Assembly: GCA_045603225.1 (NCBI GenBank) | Contig: JAZULT010000047.1 | Coordinates: forward strand, 4,411-68,410 | Reading direction: 5' to 3' | DNA: 64,000 bases | Origin: RGIG9115 sp045603225 | Lineage (GTDB): Bacteria; Bacillota; Clostridia; UBA1381 | Shown here: positions 17,412-24,508 of the stretch, piece after piece | Numbering within the stretch: the stretch's first letter is position 1 | Layout of the letters: every line of letters begins with the position of its first letter | Made by a program: the position numbers and the translations under genes | The notes under the pieces: generated by a model | Told to the model about the DNA's origin: nothing | Databases searched by the model: none | What the model saw: the letters and a program-made list of their open reading frames with translations, nothing else

Positions 17412-18776
17412 TCACTTTACGGCTGATATGGCTTCTGAAAGCGTTTTTGCACCGTATATCGACATATTTTCAGGTGCTTTAAGACCTCGCATCGAAGCCT
17501 TGGGAACAATCGCTTTTGTAAATCCCATTTTCGAAGCTTCCATAAGTCTTTTTTCAAGCTGTGAAACAGCTCTGAGCTCTCCGCCGAGACCCACTTCACC
17601 AATAAAAACCATGTCAGGCGGTAGAGGAACATCCTTTACCCCTGAGGCGATAGCTACACAAAGTCCCAGATCTATTGCAGTTTCGTCTATTTTAAGCCCG
17701 CCTGCAACATTAATATATACATCGCTGTTTGACAGACGTACTCTTGCACGTTTTTCAAGCACAGCTATCATAAGTATTACACGGTTTATATCAATTCCCG
17801 ACGACATACGTCTCGGGTTCCCGAAGCCTGTCGGAGTAACAAGCGCCTGAATCTCCGCAAGAACACCTCTGCTTCCTTCCATGGCACAGACCACACTGCT
17901 TCCGGATGAGTTTTCCTGCCGTCCCTCAAGAAGCATTGCTGACGGGTTCTCAACCTCCGCCAGACCGCTGCTTAGCATTTCAAAAACACCTATCTCGTTT
18001 GTGGAACCGAATCTGTTCTTTACGCATCTGAGAATACGAAACGTCATCTGGCGGTCTCCTTCGAAATAGAGAACGCAGTCAACCATATGTTCAAGCACAC
18101 GCGGACCTGCAAGAGTGCCGTCCTTTGTAACGTGACCGACTATGAACATGGAAATATTATTCTGTTTTGCTGTATGCATAAGCATATTTGTCGCTTCACG
18201 AACCTGCGGAACGCTTCCTGCGGCTGATGCGATATCATTTCTGTGCATCGTCTGAATAGAGTCAACTATGACAATATCAGGTTTAAGTACGTCAATAAAA
18301 CCGACAACAGACTCCATGTCCGTTTCGGTTACAAGATACAGATTTTCTGAATTAACATTAAGCCGCTCCGCACGTATCTTAATTTGTCCTTCAGATTCTT
18401 CGCCCGATACGTAAAGGATTTTCTTGTCCTTAGACGCATTCTCGCAGATCTGAAGAAGGATTGTTGACTTCCCGATTCCCGGGTCACCGCCTACCAGAAT
18501 AAGAGAACCCCGCACTATTCCGCCGCCAAGAACTCTGTCAAGCTCTTTCATGCCTGTTGAGTAACGTGTGTATCTGTCAATTTCAACATCACGTATCGTT
18601 TTCGGAGTGCTTGCAGCTGATATAATAGGTTTGGGTGCAGAAACGCTTTTGGGTACGTCAGCAATCACCGTTTCCATCAGAGTATTCCAGCTTCCGCACC
18701 CAAGGCATTTGCCCATCCATTTCGTTGTCTGGTATCCGCATTCGGAGCATATAAATTGTGTTTTTACCTTTGCCAT
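17412..18776 (-). CDS. radA: DNA repair protein RadA/Sms
   Basis: 454 residues, full family length. N-terminal C4 zinc finger (C10, C13, C24, C27: CSECGYQTTKWMGKCLGC), RecA-like ATPase with Walker A GGDPGIGKST (about 96-105), the family-specific KNRFG motif (VKNRFGSTNEIG, about 255) and a Lon-like C-terminal domain. It promotes branch migration during recombination and processes intermediates in the cytoplasm. AAAGGA lies ahead of the ATG. Codon use matches its neighbours. No unusual feature apart from tight linkage to the M24 peptidase. Confidence 0.95.
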   Translation of the reverse strand: MAKVKTQFICSECGYQTTKWMGKCLGCGSWNTLMETVIADVPKSVSAPKPIISAASTPKTIRDVEIDRYTRYSTGMKELDRVLGGGIVRGSLILVGGDPGIGKSTILLQICENASKDKKILYVSGEESEGQIKIRAERLNVNSENLYLVTETDMESVVGFIDVLKPDIVIVDSIQTMHRNDIASAAGSVPQVREATNMLMHTAKQNNISMFIVGHVTKDGTLAGPRVLEHMVDCVLYFEGDRQMTFRILRCVKNRFGSTNEIGVFEMLSSGLAEVENPSAMLLEGRQENSSGSSVVCAMEGSRGVLAEIQALVTPTGFGNPRRMSSGIDINRVILMIAVLEKRARVRLSNSDVYINVAGGLKIDETAIDLGLCVAIASGVKDVPLPPDMVFIGEVGLGGELRAVSQLEKRLMEASKMGFTKAIVPKASMRGLKAPENMSIYGAKTLSEAISAVK

Positions 18777-18787
18777 TTTATAATCCT

Positions 18788-19540
18788 TTAATATGGAGTA
18801 AATAAGTTGATTATTTCATCTGCTGATTCGTAGACAGAATCAGGAGTACTTACCGTAATTTCCACAAGTCTTGTGTCGCTTACTTTTCTTATATATGAAT
18901 TCATGGTAAGCGCTGTGCCGTCTGCGTCAAATTTTACAGACACTCCGTTATATGACTGACCGGCAATATCCTCAATCAATGTTTCATCCTTGCCTGTAAT
19001 CTGTCCTCCGGCAGAAGCCGCCGTGGAATCAGCCTGTTCCGATAAATATTTAAGCCTTGAAGCGAGGACATTCGCATCAATAGTGCCACCGTTGTATGTT
19101 ACGGTCTTAACTATAACACTTCCCCGTTTAACCTTGTCATATGCCATAAGCTCAGTGATTTCGTATTCACCGACAGGATACTTATCTGCATCCTCTTCGG
19201 GAATAACTTCCCAGTCATCAGTACCTGAGAAACGGAGTCCGAGGTATTCGCTTTCAAAATTCTTACCATTTACAGAACCTTTTACATATTCTTTTTCAGG
19301 TATCGGGGCTTCAGCTTCCTCTGCCGTAGCAGACTCCACAGGTGCTGTTTCCGGTTGTGTTTCAATCGGCTGTGACTCTGTCTGAGTTTCTTCCTTCTTC
19401 TCAGCTTTCTTTTCAGCTGTCTTTTCTGTAGCTTCCGCCTTCGGAGCAGGCGTTTGCTTTTCCGCATTATCAGTCGATTTACAGCCTGCAAATGATGACA
19501 GACATGATATTATTATAAGAGTCCATAAAATTTTTTTCAT
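18788..19540 (-). CDS. Lipoprotein of unknown function
   Basis: 250 residues. Lipoprotein signal peptide with lipobox LSSFAGC (Cys at about 19), then a low-complexity Lys/Glu/Thr/Pro linker (about 20-90) and a globular domain (about 95-250, YLGLRFSGTDDWEVIPE...). The globular part follows the same outline as the two genes upstream: a SEYxGLRF-type entry strand, a DDW-type loop, and YIRKVSDTRLVEITV near the end. It therefore appears to be a distant third member of the same family. Located 17 bp downstream of the second member. Function not known; likely an outer-leaflet membrane protein. Confidence 0.75.
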   Translation of the reverse strand: MKKILWTLIIISCLSSFAGCKSTDNAEKQTPAPKAEATEKTAEKKAEKKEETQTESQPIETQPETAPVESATAEEAEAPIPEKEYVKGSVNGKNFESEYLGLRFSGTDDWEVIPEEDADKYPVGEYEITELMAYDKVKRGSVIVKTVTYNGGTIDANVLASRLKYLSEQADSTAASAGGQITGKDETLIEDIAGQSYNGVSVKFDADGTALTMNSYIRKVSDTRLVEITVSTPDSVYESADEIINLFTPY

Positions 19541-19557
19541 GTTACACCTGCTTTGTA

Positions 19558-20253
19558 TTAGTTGATAAATCCTAACAAATCTTCCTGAGTTTCTGTAATA
19601 CCGTCAATCGTTGTTCCAAGGATTGATACCATATATTTACCAATCTTTCTGATATAATATCTCTGTGTCATTTCCATGCCGTTAGATTTAAGTGCAAGCT
19701 CGAATATATTATATGTCTCTCCGGCAATAGTTGTAGTTTCAGTAGTTTTTACTTCGTCTACAGTGAGCCCCTGAGTTTTATACTGTTCTTCAACCATGCC
19801 TTCGAGTATACTCATGTACTTCTCTACAGTTATAGTGCTTATACTGAGAGTTTCTACACAGATTGCAAGCGAAGAACCTGATGACGACTCAGCCCATACA
19901 TCCCATTCTGTAACCTCATCTTCAAGTGAATCCAAATCACTTTCAGATTTGAACTTCCAATCGTCAGGAATCTTAATTGTTACTCCCGCAAAATCACTTG
20001 TATAGGTCTGTCCGCTTATTGTGCCGGCTTCGAATTCTGTTTTAGTTTCTTTTTCCGGTGCTTCAGTTTCTTTTTCTTCTGCTTCTTCGGTCTCTTCTGC
20101 TTCTTCTTCCGCTTTGTCTTTTACATCTTCTGACTTTTCTGTTTTTTCAGAAGATTTATCCCCTGTATTGATTGTAATATTACAGCCTGTAAAAGCTACA
20201 GTGCAAGTTAAAACCGCCAGAAGACAAATAATTTTTCTTAATGTTTCTTTCAT
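19558..20253 (-). CDS. Lipoprotein paralogous to the next two-domain gene
   Basis: 231 residues. Lipobox VAFTGC (Cys at about 23), an acidic Glu/Lys/Thr linker (about 30-75), then a domain of about 150 residues (SDFAGVTIKIPDDWKF ... QRYYIRKIGKYMVSILGTTIDGIT). That domain aligns over its whole length with the C-terminus of the upstream zinc-ribbon protein (QRYYIRKKGKYMICILITTVDDLT). Start at 20253, with a GGGGGGAA ribosome site; its own promoter lies just upstream. Function unknown. The domain may be a small ligand-binding or stress-sensing module, but nothing in the sequence proves it. Confidence 0.75.
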   Translation of the reverse strand: MKETLRKIICLLAVLTCTVAFTGCNITINTGDKSSEKTEKSEDVKDKAEEEAEETEEAEEKETEAPEKETKTEFEAGTISGQTYTSDFAGVTIKIPDDWKFKSESDLDSLEDEVTEWDVWAESSSGSSLAICVETLSISTITVEKYMSILEGMVEEQYKTQGLTVDEVKTTETTTIAGETYNIFELALKSNGMEMTQRYYIRKIGKYMVSILGTTIDGITETQEDLLGFIN

Positions 20254-20288
20254 GGTAATTCCCCCCAAAATATTATACTATTTGTTTT

Positions 20289-20317
20289 ATTATATCAAAG
20301 AACAAGTTAAATGTCAA
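20289..20317 (-). promoter_or_regulatory. Promoter of the two lipoprotein genes
   Basis: Minus-strand TTGACA (20312-20317), 17-bp spacer, TATAAT (20289-20294). It begins inside the last codons of the upstream zinc-ribbon gene. Confidence 0.75.
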
Positions 20318-20319
20318 GC

Positions 20320-21243
20320 TCAGTATTCAGATATCTTTGCAATAAGCTCATCCTGCGAAAGTGTCAGGTCATCAACGGTGGTAATCAGAATACATATCAT
20401 GTATTTTCCCTTTTTTCTTATATAATATCTCTGTGTCAAATCAACGCCATTGGAATTTGCTTTCAGTTCAAAAATATTATACAGATTTCCTGATATGCTT
20501 GCCGTTTTTGAAACATCCGTACTCAGAACGCTTATTCCCTGCTCAGCATACGGAAGCCGTACTGTACGTTCAAGCTGCTCAATGTACGTTCTTACAGACA
20601 TAAGCGGAGACTGAGTATCTTCTACGCATACTCCGAAAGAAGCTCCGTCAGGTGATTCTCCCATGTATTCCCATACAGCTCCGTCCTCATTCATGCTCGC
20701 AAGCTCACTGTCAGACTGAGCTTTCCACTCCTCAGGAATTTCAAATCTTATTTCTGCAAATTCACTGTTGTAATAATTACCGTCAATATAGCCTTGCTCA
20801 TATGTACTGAACATAGATTGCACAATCGGGAAAGCAAAGTTTATACCGATTCCTGCAACCACTAAAAAACCAATAATTGCTACCAGTATTACCGGTGCAT
20901 GATTTTTCTTCTTCACAGGATAAACCGGTGGCGGTGATACCCGTTCACTGTATGCCGGTGGCGTATATGTATGCTGTTTCGGAGGTGTCACCTGCGCACT
21001 GTATGTATGATTTTCCGGTGGCATGTATGCATACTGTCCCGAAGATGTATGTGTATGCTGTTGTTCCGGCACAGCACGCTCAGTCACAGGGCGTTTTGTA
21101 CCGCATATCTGACATATATCTTCGGAATTTATAGTCTCGCACGCGGGACATTTCCACGTTTCATCGCTTCCGATAACAGTTCCGCAACCGTTACAATATC
21201 TGGAACCGTCAGGATTATAAGTTCCGCATTGTTTACAATTCAT
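20320..21243 (-). CDS. Zinc-ribbon membrane protein with the same extracellular domain
   Basis: 307 residues. Two N-terminal zinc ribbons (CKQCGTYNPDGSRYCNGCG at 3-21 and CPACETINSEDICQICG at about 33-49), a Pro/Tyr/His-rich linker with repeated TYTPP-like units, one transmembrane helix (about 118-140, VILVAIIGFLVVAGIGINF), and an external domain paralogous to the two lipoproteins downstream. The topology (zinc ribbons inside, domain outside) suggests a membrane protein that could relay or recruit. Function unknown. AAGGAG precedes the ATG. Confidence 0.78.
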   Translation of the reverse strand: MNCKQCGTYNPDGSRYCNGCGTVIGSDETWKCPACETINSEDICQICGTKRPVTERAVPEQQHTHTSSGQYAYMPPENHTYSAQVTPPKQHTYTPPAYSERVSPPPVYPVKKKNHAPVILVAIIGFLVVAGIGINFAFPIVQSMFSTYEQGYIDGNYYNSEFAEIRFEIPEEWKAQSDSELASMNEDGAVWEYMGESPDGASFGVCVEDTQSPLMSVRTYIEQLERTVRLPYAEQGISVLSTDVSKTASISGNLYNIFELKANSNGVDLTQRYYIRKKGKYMICILITTVDDLTLSQDELIAKISEY

Positions 21244-21308
21244 TATTAATATCTCCTTTTTGACGGAATTTTGGAAACGTGACTATGCAAACAAGCCATT
21301 GAACGGTG

Positions 21309-21361
21309 TGTGCATTTTTTACATCCCCAATATATACGGGGCGGCGGAAACCGCCGTCCCG
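21309..21361. repeat. Intergenic repeat fragment plus GC-rich hairpin
   Basis: After nagA lies the motif TGTGCATTTTTTACATCCCC (21309-21328), which recurs almost exactly at 45145-45165, followed by a stable hairpin CGGGGCGGCGG (21337-21347) with CCGCCGTCCCG (21351-21361). No clear T-run follows, so it is a poor intrinsic terminator and more likely part of a dispersed repeat. Confidence 0.6.
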
Positions 21362-21391
21362 ATACCTGAATCAGTTATGAATATTCTTAAT

Positions 21392-22441
21392 TTATTTCCC
21401 GTGTATAACTGTCATTGTTACATTTAAATTATCATCAAGCACAATAAAATCTGCGTCATACCCGACTTCTATTCTACCCTTTTTCACACCAATCATTTCA
21501 GCCGGTGTTTCAGATGCCATTTTGAATGCATCCGCTTCCGGAATACCAAATTCTATCGCTTTTTTTACACATGTGAAAAGTGTCGATGTACTTCCTGCAA
21601 GCGCACCGTCCTGTGTTCTGGCAACCGAATCTTTAACGGTTATCATCTGACCGCCCAGGTCATACTCACCGTCAGACAAGCCTGTAGCACGCATTGAGTC
21701 GCTTATAAGCACTACTTTACCTGCACCAAATGTTTTATAAAGCATTTTCACAACGCTTTTATGGATATGTATACCGTCACAGATAAGCTGTACGTATATA
21801 TCATTTTCTATAGCCGCACCGATTACACCGGGATTTCTGTGATGAAGCGGGGGCATAGCATTAAACGTATGAGTAAGGCAGCTTGCACCTTTTTTTATAG
21901 CCTTGTCTGCACATTCATAGTCCGCATCGGTATGACCGAGAGATATCACACAGTCACATTTTTCAATAAACTCCGCAGAGCCTTCAAGCTCAGGTGCGAT
22001 GGTTACCATTTTTACATTTTCAAGGGTTCTGAATTCTTCGAAATCCGGTGCTTTTATGAACCTTTCATTCTGAGCACCCTTGTATTTCGGTGATATGTAC
22101 GGGCCTTCCGCATGGAATCCGAGAACTTCAGCACCTATACCGCTTCCTGTATCGGACAGCACTTTTCTGATATCAGCCATATCCACCGTCATTGTCGTGG
22201 GAAGCCATGATGTAGTACCGTTTTTTGCAAGGTATTCAGACATTTCATCTATATGTCCGCCATCCATTACGTCATATCCTATACATCCGTGAGAGTGGAC
22301 GTCAACAAGTCCGGGATAGACTTTCGCACCGTTTAAATCTACTCCGTCTTCTGAAAATTTTCCAATCTCTGAAAACTTTCCGTTTTCAATCTTCAAGTCA
22401 ACAATTTCACCGTTTATATTTGCATTTTTATAAATCATCAT
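21392..22441 (-). CDS. nagA: N-acetylglucosamine-6-phosphate deacetylase
   Basis: 349 residues, slightly short for NagA. Metal and substrate motifs are in place: VDVHSHG (H49, H51), HAEGPYISPKYKGAQ (Glu ligand), SLGHTDADY, LTHTFNAMPPLHHRNPG and LISDSMRATGLSDG (catalytic Asp). It converts GlcNAc-6-phosphate to glucosamine-6-phosphate and acetate in the cytoplasm. The ATG overlaps the stop codon of the upstream nagB-ROK fusion (ATGTTATGATG), implying translational coupling. Together the two genes cover GlcNAc to fructose-6-phosphate. Confidence 0.92.
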   Translation of the reverse strand: MMIYKNANINGEIVDLKIENGKFSEIGKFSEDGVDLNGAKVYPGLVDVHSHGCIGYDVMDGGHIDEMSEYLAKNGTTSWLPTTMTVDMADIRKVLSDTGSGIGAEVLGFHAEGPYISPKYKGAQNERFIKAPDFEEFRTLENVKMVTIAPELEGSAEFIEKCDCVISLGHTDADYECADKAIKKGASCLTHTFNAMPPLHHRNPGVIGAAIENDIYVQLICDGIHIHKSVVKMLYKTFGAGKVVLISDSMRATGLSDGEYDLGGQMITVKDSVARTQDGALAGSTSTLFTCVKKAIEFGIPEADAFKMASETPAEMIGVKKGRIEVGYDADFIVLDDNLNVTMTVIHGK

Positions 22442-24042
22442 AACATTGCAGCTCCCAGCGCGCCCGCATCGCTTTGCAGGTCTGAAATTCTGATTTCAAC
22501 GCCTTCAAACTGAACTCTTTCCTTAAGCGGAGCAAGAAGCTTGTCTCCCTGCTGTGTGATACCGCCTGCAAGAATTACTGCATCAGGTCCGAGAACGTTT
22601 ATAAGACTCTTGATACCAACAGCAAGCCAGTCAAGATATTCTTCAAATACCTTAACGGCTATCGGACAGCCTTTGTCTATTGCATCGAAAATCAGCTTGC
22701 CGTTAAGCTTATTTCCGTTTTCGCTGTATATCTTGTATAAAACACTGTCTGTATTTTCAAGTACCGCTTCGGTTGCCTGTCTTATAAGTGCGGTTACAGA
22801 GCCGTACTGTTCCCAGCAACCGTTCTGACCGCATGTACACGGTAGTCCGTCTTTCGAGTCTACTATTATATGTCCGATTTCTCCGGCATTACTGTTACCG
22901 TGTGCAATCTGCTTATTTATAATTATACCGCCGCCAATACCTGTGCCGAGAGTTACAAGGATAATATTATCATATTCCTTACCTACTCCGAATTCTGCTT
23001 CGCCAAGTGCCGCACAGTTAGCATCGTTATCAACACTTATCGGAAGGTCGATATATTTCTTCATCATTTTAGCAAGCGGTGTATTGTCAAACGGAAGATT
23101 TCCGGCTGTAACCTTGCCGTTTCTTATATACCCCGGTGTACCGATACCGACAGTTTTAACAGGATATTCACCAATTATACGCTGACATTCAGTTGCAACA
23201 TCTTCTATAAAGCTTTCGCATGAATCCTTCTTCGTTTCAATACTTGTCTTATAAATAACTTTTTCATCTTCAAGCACTGCGAATTTAACATTTGTTCCGC
23301 CAATATCAACACCGAGTCTGATAGTTGAATATGCATCTCTGTCGCATATAAGAACAACATCAGGATGCACCTTAAGCATAGTTGCCGGAATAGATGTGTT
23401 GATTGCTTCATTAAGAAGCTCTCCTACAACACGGCTTTTGTTCGCACCGCTTGCAAGAAGAATTATTTTCTTTGATTTAAGTATTGTTGAAATACCCATT
23501 GTAAGAGCTTTTGTCGGCATAACCTCGTCTTCGCTGAAGAATCTTGAGTTCGCCTCCATAGTGCTTTCCGTAAGGTCAGTCAGGTGAGTGCCTGAGTTCA
23601 GGTTTATGTCAGGCTCGTTAAAGCCGATGTGACCGTTCTGACCGATACCTAAAATCTGCAGGTCAATACCGCCATGCTGTTTTATAAGCTTTTCATAATT
23701 CTTACATTCCACTTCGGGAAGATATGCTTCACCGTCAGGGATATGTGTGTTTTCTTTATCGATGTTTATCCTTGAAAACAGATGTTCATTCATAAAATAA
23801 TGATAGCTCTGGCTGTTTTCTTTCTTTATCGGATAATATTCGTCAAGATTAAAAGTAGTAATGCCTGAAAAATCTATTTCTCCCCTTTTGTTCATCTCAA
23901 CAAGATTATCATATAATCCTATCGGTGTTGAACCTGTGGCAAGTCCCAGCACACTGTCAGGCTTTAAAATAATCTGACTTGCCACAAGCTTTGCCGCCTG
24001 TGCTGAAAGTTCTTCATAATTGTCACATAAAATTACACGCAT
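22438..24042 (-). CDS. nagB: Bifunctional NagB-ROK fusion: glucosamine-6-phosphate deaminase + sugar kinase
   Basis: 534 residues in one uninterrupted frame. Residues 1 to about 243 are a full-length NagB: LATGSTPIGLY, FNLDEYYP (catalytic Asp), GIGQNGHIGFNEP (His and Glu of the active site). Residues about 244-534 are a full ROK kinase: LGVDIGGTNVKF (ATP loop), VDNDANCAALGE (catalytic Asp), GTGIGGGI, and the ROK zinc motif GEIGHI...CTCGQNGCWE. The junction is short (DRDAYSTIRLGVD). The kinase half would make GlcNAc-6-P (or glucose-6-P) and the deaminase half converts GlcN-6-P to fructose-6-P; NagA, coupled downstream, does the middle step. The start has AAGGAG 9 nt upstream. Confidence 0.9.
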   Translation of the reverse strand: MRVILCDNYEELSAQAAKLVASQIILKPDSVLGLATGSTPIGLYDNLVEMNKRGEIDFSGITTFNLDEYYPIKKENSQSYHYFMNEHLFSRINIDKENTHIPDGEAYLPEVECKNYEKLIKQHGGIDLQILGIGQNGHIGFNEPDINLNSGTHLTDLTESTMEANSRFFSEDEVMPTKALTMGISTILKSKKIILLASGANKSRVVGELLNEAINTSIPATMLKVHPDVVLICDRDAYSTIRLGVDIGGTNVKFAVLEDEKVIYKTSIETKKDSCESFIEDVATECQRIIGEYPVKTVGIGTPGYIRNGKVTAGNLPFDNTPLAKMMKKYIDLPISVDNDANCAALGEAEFGVGKEYDNIILVTLGTGIGGGIIINKQIAHGNSNAGEIGHIIVDSKDGLPCTCGQNGCWEQYGSVTALIRQATEAVLENTDSVLYKIYSENGNKLNGKLIFDAIDKGCPIAVKVFEEYLDWLAVGIKSLINVLGPDAVILAGGITQQGDKLLAPLKERVQFEGVEIRISDLQSDAGALGAAML

Positions 24043-24090
24043 TTTTCTTTCTCCTTTTTAATTTAGTAAGCTAAAATTTTATTTAACCTA

Positions 24091-24119
24091 TTGACAAATG
24101 AATTTTTTAATGTTATAAT
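24091..24119 (+). promoter_or_regulatory. Promoter of the candidate antitoxin RNA
   Basis: TTGACA (24091-24096), exact 17-bp spacer, TATAAT (24114-24119). A full consensus promoter with no protein-coding gene downstream on this strand; it points at the 3' end of the small toxin-like gene. Confidence 0.85.
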
Positions 24120-24125
24120 AAAATC

Positions 24126-24215
24126 AGACAGGAAATAACTTTAGTTGTTTCCGCAAAAAGGTCATTATTTTAAACGACCGTCACTTAGCGGAGTGGCGGT
24201 CATTTCTTTATGTTC
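24126..24215 (+). ncRNA. Candidate antisense RNA antitoxin
   Basis: Inferred transcript from the consensus promoter at 24091-24119. It starts near 24126, folds a 5' hairpin (24131-24152), then runs through the shared terminator stem (24176-24201) and a T-rich stretch (ATTTCTTTATG). It is antisense to the last codons, stop and terminator of the small gene at 24200-24268. It has no convincing reading frame. This is the position and size of the antitoxin RNA in Fst/par-type type I systems. No transcript data are available. Confidence 0.55.
24176..24201. terminator. Shared bidirectional terminator of the convergent RNA pair
   Basis: Stem GACCGTCACT (24176-24185) with AGTGGCGGTC (24192-24201), one wobble, loop TAGCGG. 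The toxin-like stop codon (24200-24202) overlaps the stem. T-rich on the plus side (ATTTCTTT); the minus side is only weakly T-rich (GTTTAAAAT). Confidence 0.65.
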
Positions 24216-24268
24216 TTAATTATTTCCAATACTGTAATAAGTACCAACAAATAAATTATATAATCCAT
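24200..24268 (-). CDS. 22-residue hydrophobic peptide, candidate type I toxin
   Basis: ATG at 24266-24268, TGA at 24200-24202. The peptide is one hydrophobic helix beginning MDYIIYLLVLITVLEII and ending in a Lys-rich tail (KNIKK), the layout of small membrane-acting type I toxins such as Fst, TxpA and holin-like toxins, though shorter than most. It has a strong AGGAGG 8 nt upstream that is buried in a hairpin, a consensus-like promoter, an antisense RNA promoter convergent with it, and a shared terminator. Too short for standard gene calling. No homologue is claimed; assignment rests on architecture. Confidence 0.6.
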   Translation of the reverse strand: MDYIIYLLVLITVLEIIKNIKK

Positions 24269-24273
24269 AAGCA

Positions 24274-24293
24274 ACACCTCCTTTTCGAGGTGT
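24274..24293 (-). promoter_or_regulatory. Hairpin hiding the toxin ribosome binding site
   Basis: ACACCTC (24274-24280) pairs perfectly with GAGGTGT (24287-24293). The AGGAGG Shine-Dalgarno sequence (24277-24282) of the small peptide lies mostly in this stem, so translation would be blocked unless the RNA is refolded or processed, as known for type I toxin mRNAs. Confidence 0.65.
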
Positions 24294-24330
24294 CGGAAAC
24301 AACCGCCGTCATTTCCTGCCTGACGATTAT

Positions 24331-24359
24331 ATAATATCACAAATTCACGGTCTTGTCAA
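24331..24359 (-). promoter_or_regulatory. Promoter of the candidate toxin mRNA
   Basis: Minus-strand TTGACA (24354-24359), 17-bp spacer, TATTAT (24331-24336), with an overlapping TATAAT slightly downstream. Transcription would start near 24324, at the 5' inverted repeat copy. Confidence 0.7.
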
Positions 24360-24400
24360 GATTACAACCTGATAATGTCAGGCTTTTGGATAATTAAATT

Positions 24401-24478
24401 TCATTTAACAAAATCAGCAATATCATCATCTTTAAGATTTAACAACCCGGCTATCATATCGCTTTGATAGTCAGACAT
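24401..24478 (-). CDS. Possible 25-residue peptide or gene remnant, unidentified
   Basis: A short frame reading MSDYQSDMIAGLLNLKDDD and ending in IADFVK. The same frame is open eight codons further upstream to a TTG (24502), next to the end of the kinase gene. It is amphipathic and acidic rather than hydrophobic. No good ribosome site is seen (CAGGG only). It may be the remnant of a larger gene or simply non-coding sequence. A small CCTGA/TCAGG hairpin lies beyond it at 24368-24382. Confidence 0.2.
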   Translation of the reverse strand: MSDYQSDMIAGLLNLKDDDIADFVK

Positions 24479-24508
24479 CCCTGTATCGCACCTTTTTGTC
24501 AACTGCCC

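Larger units (their letters stand above)
24125..24322. repeat. Paired 28-bp inverted copies at the 5' ends of two convergent transcripts
   Basis: Positions 24125-24152 (plus) and 24295-24322 (minus) carry the same 28-bp sequence with 22 identities: CAGRCAGGAAATRAC, four variable bases, GTTGTTTCC. Each copy is itself a hairpin (GGAAATRAC with GTTGTTTCC). The two convergent RNAs would therefore begin with near-identical stem-loops that could also pair with each other. Confidence 0.8.

Noticed and set aside
22870..23223. 117-codon plus-strand frame opposite the ROK domain
   Set aside because: No ribosome site or family similarity; the minus strand encodes intact ROK motifs throughout.
24368..24382. 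CCTGA/TCAGG hairpin as terminator of the NahK-like gene
   Set aside because: Five-pair stem with no T-run on the minus strand; too weak to call.
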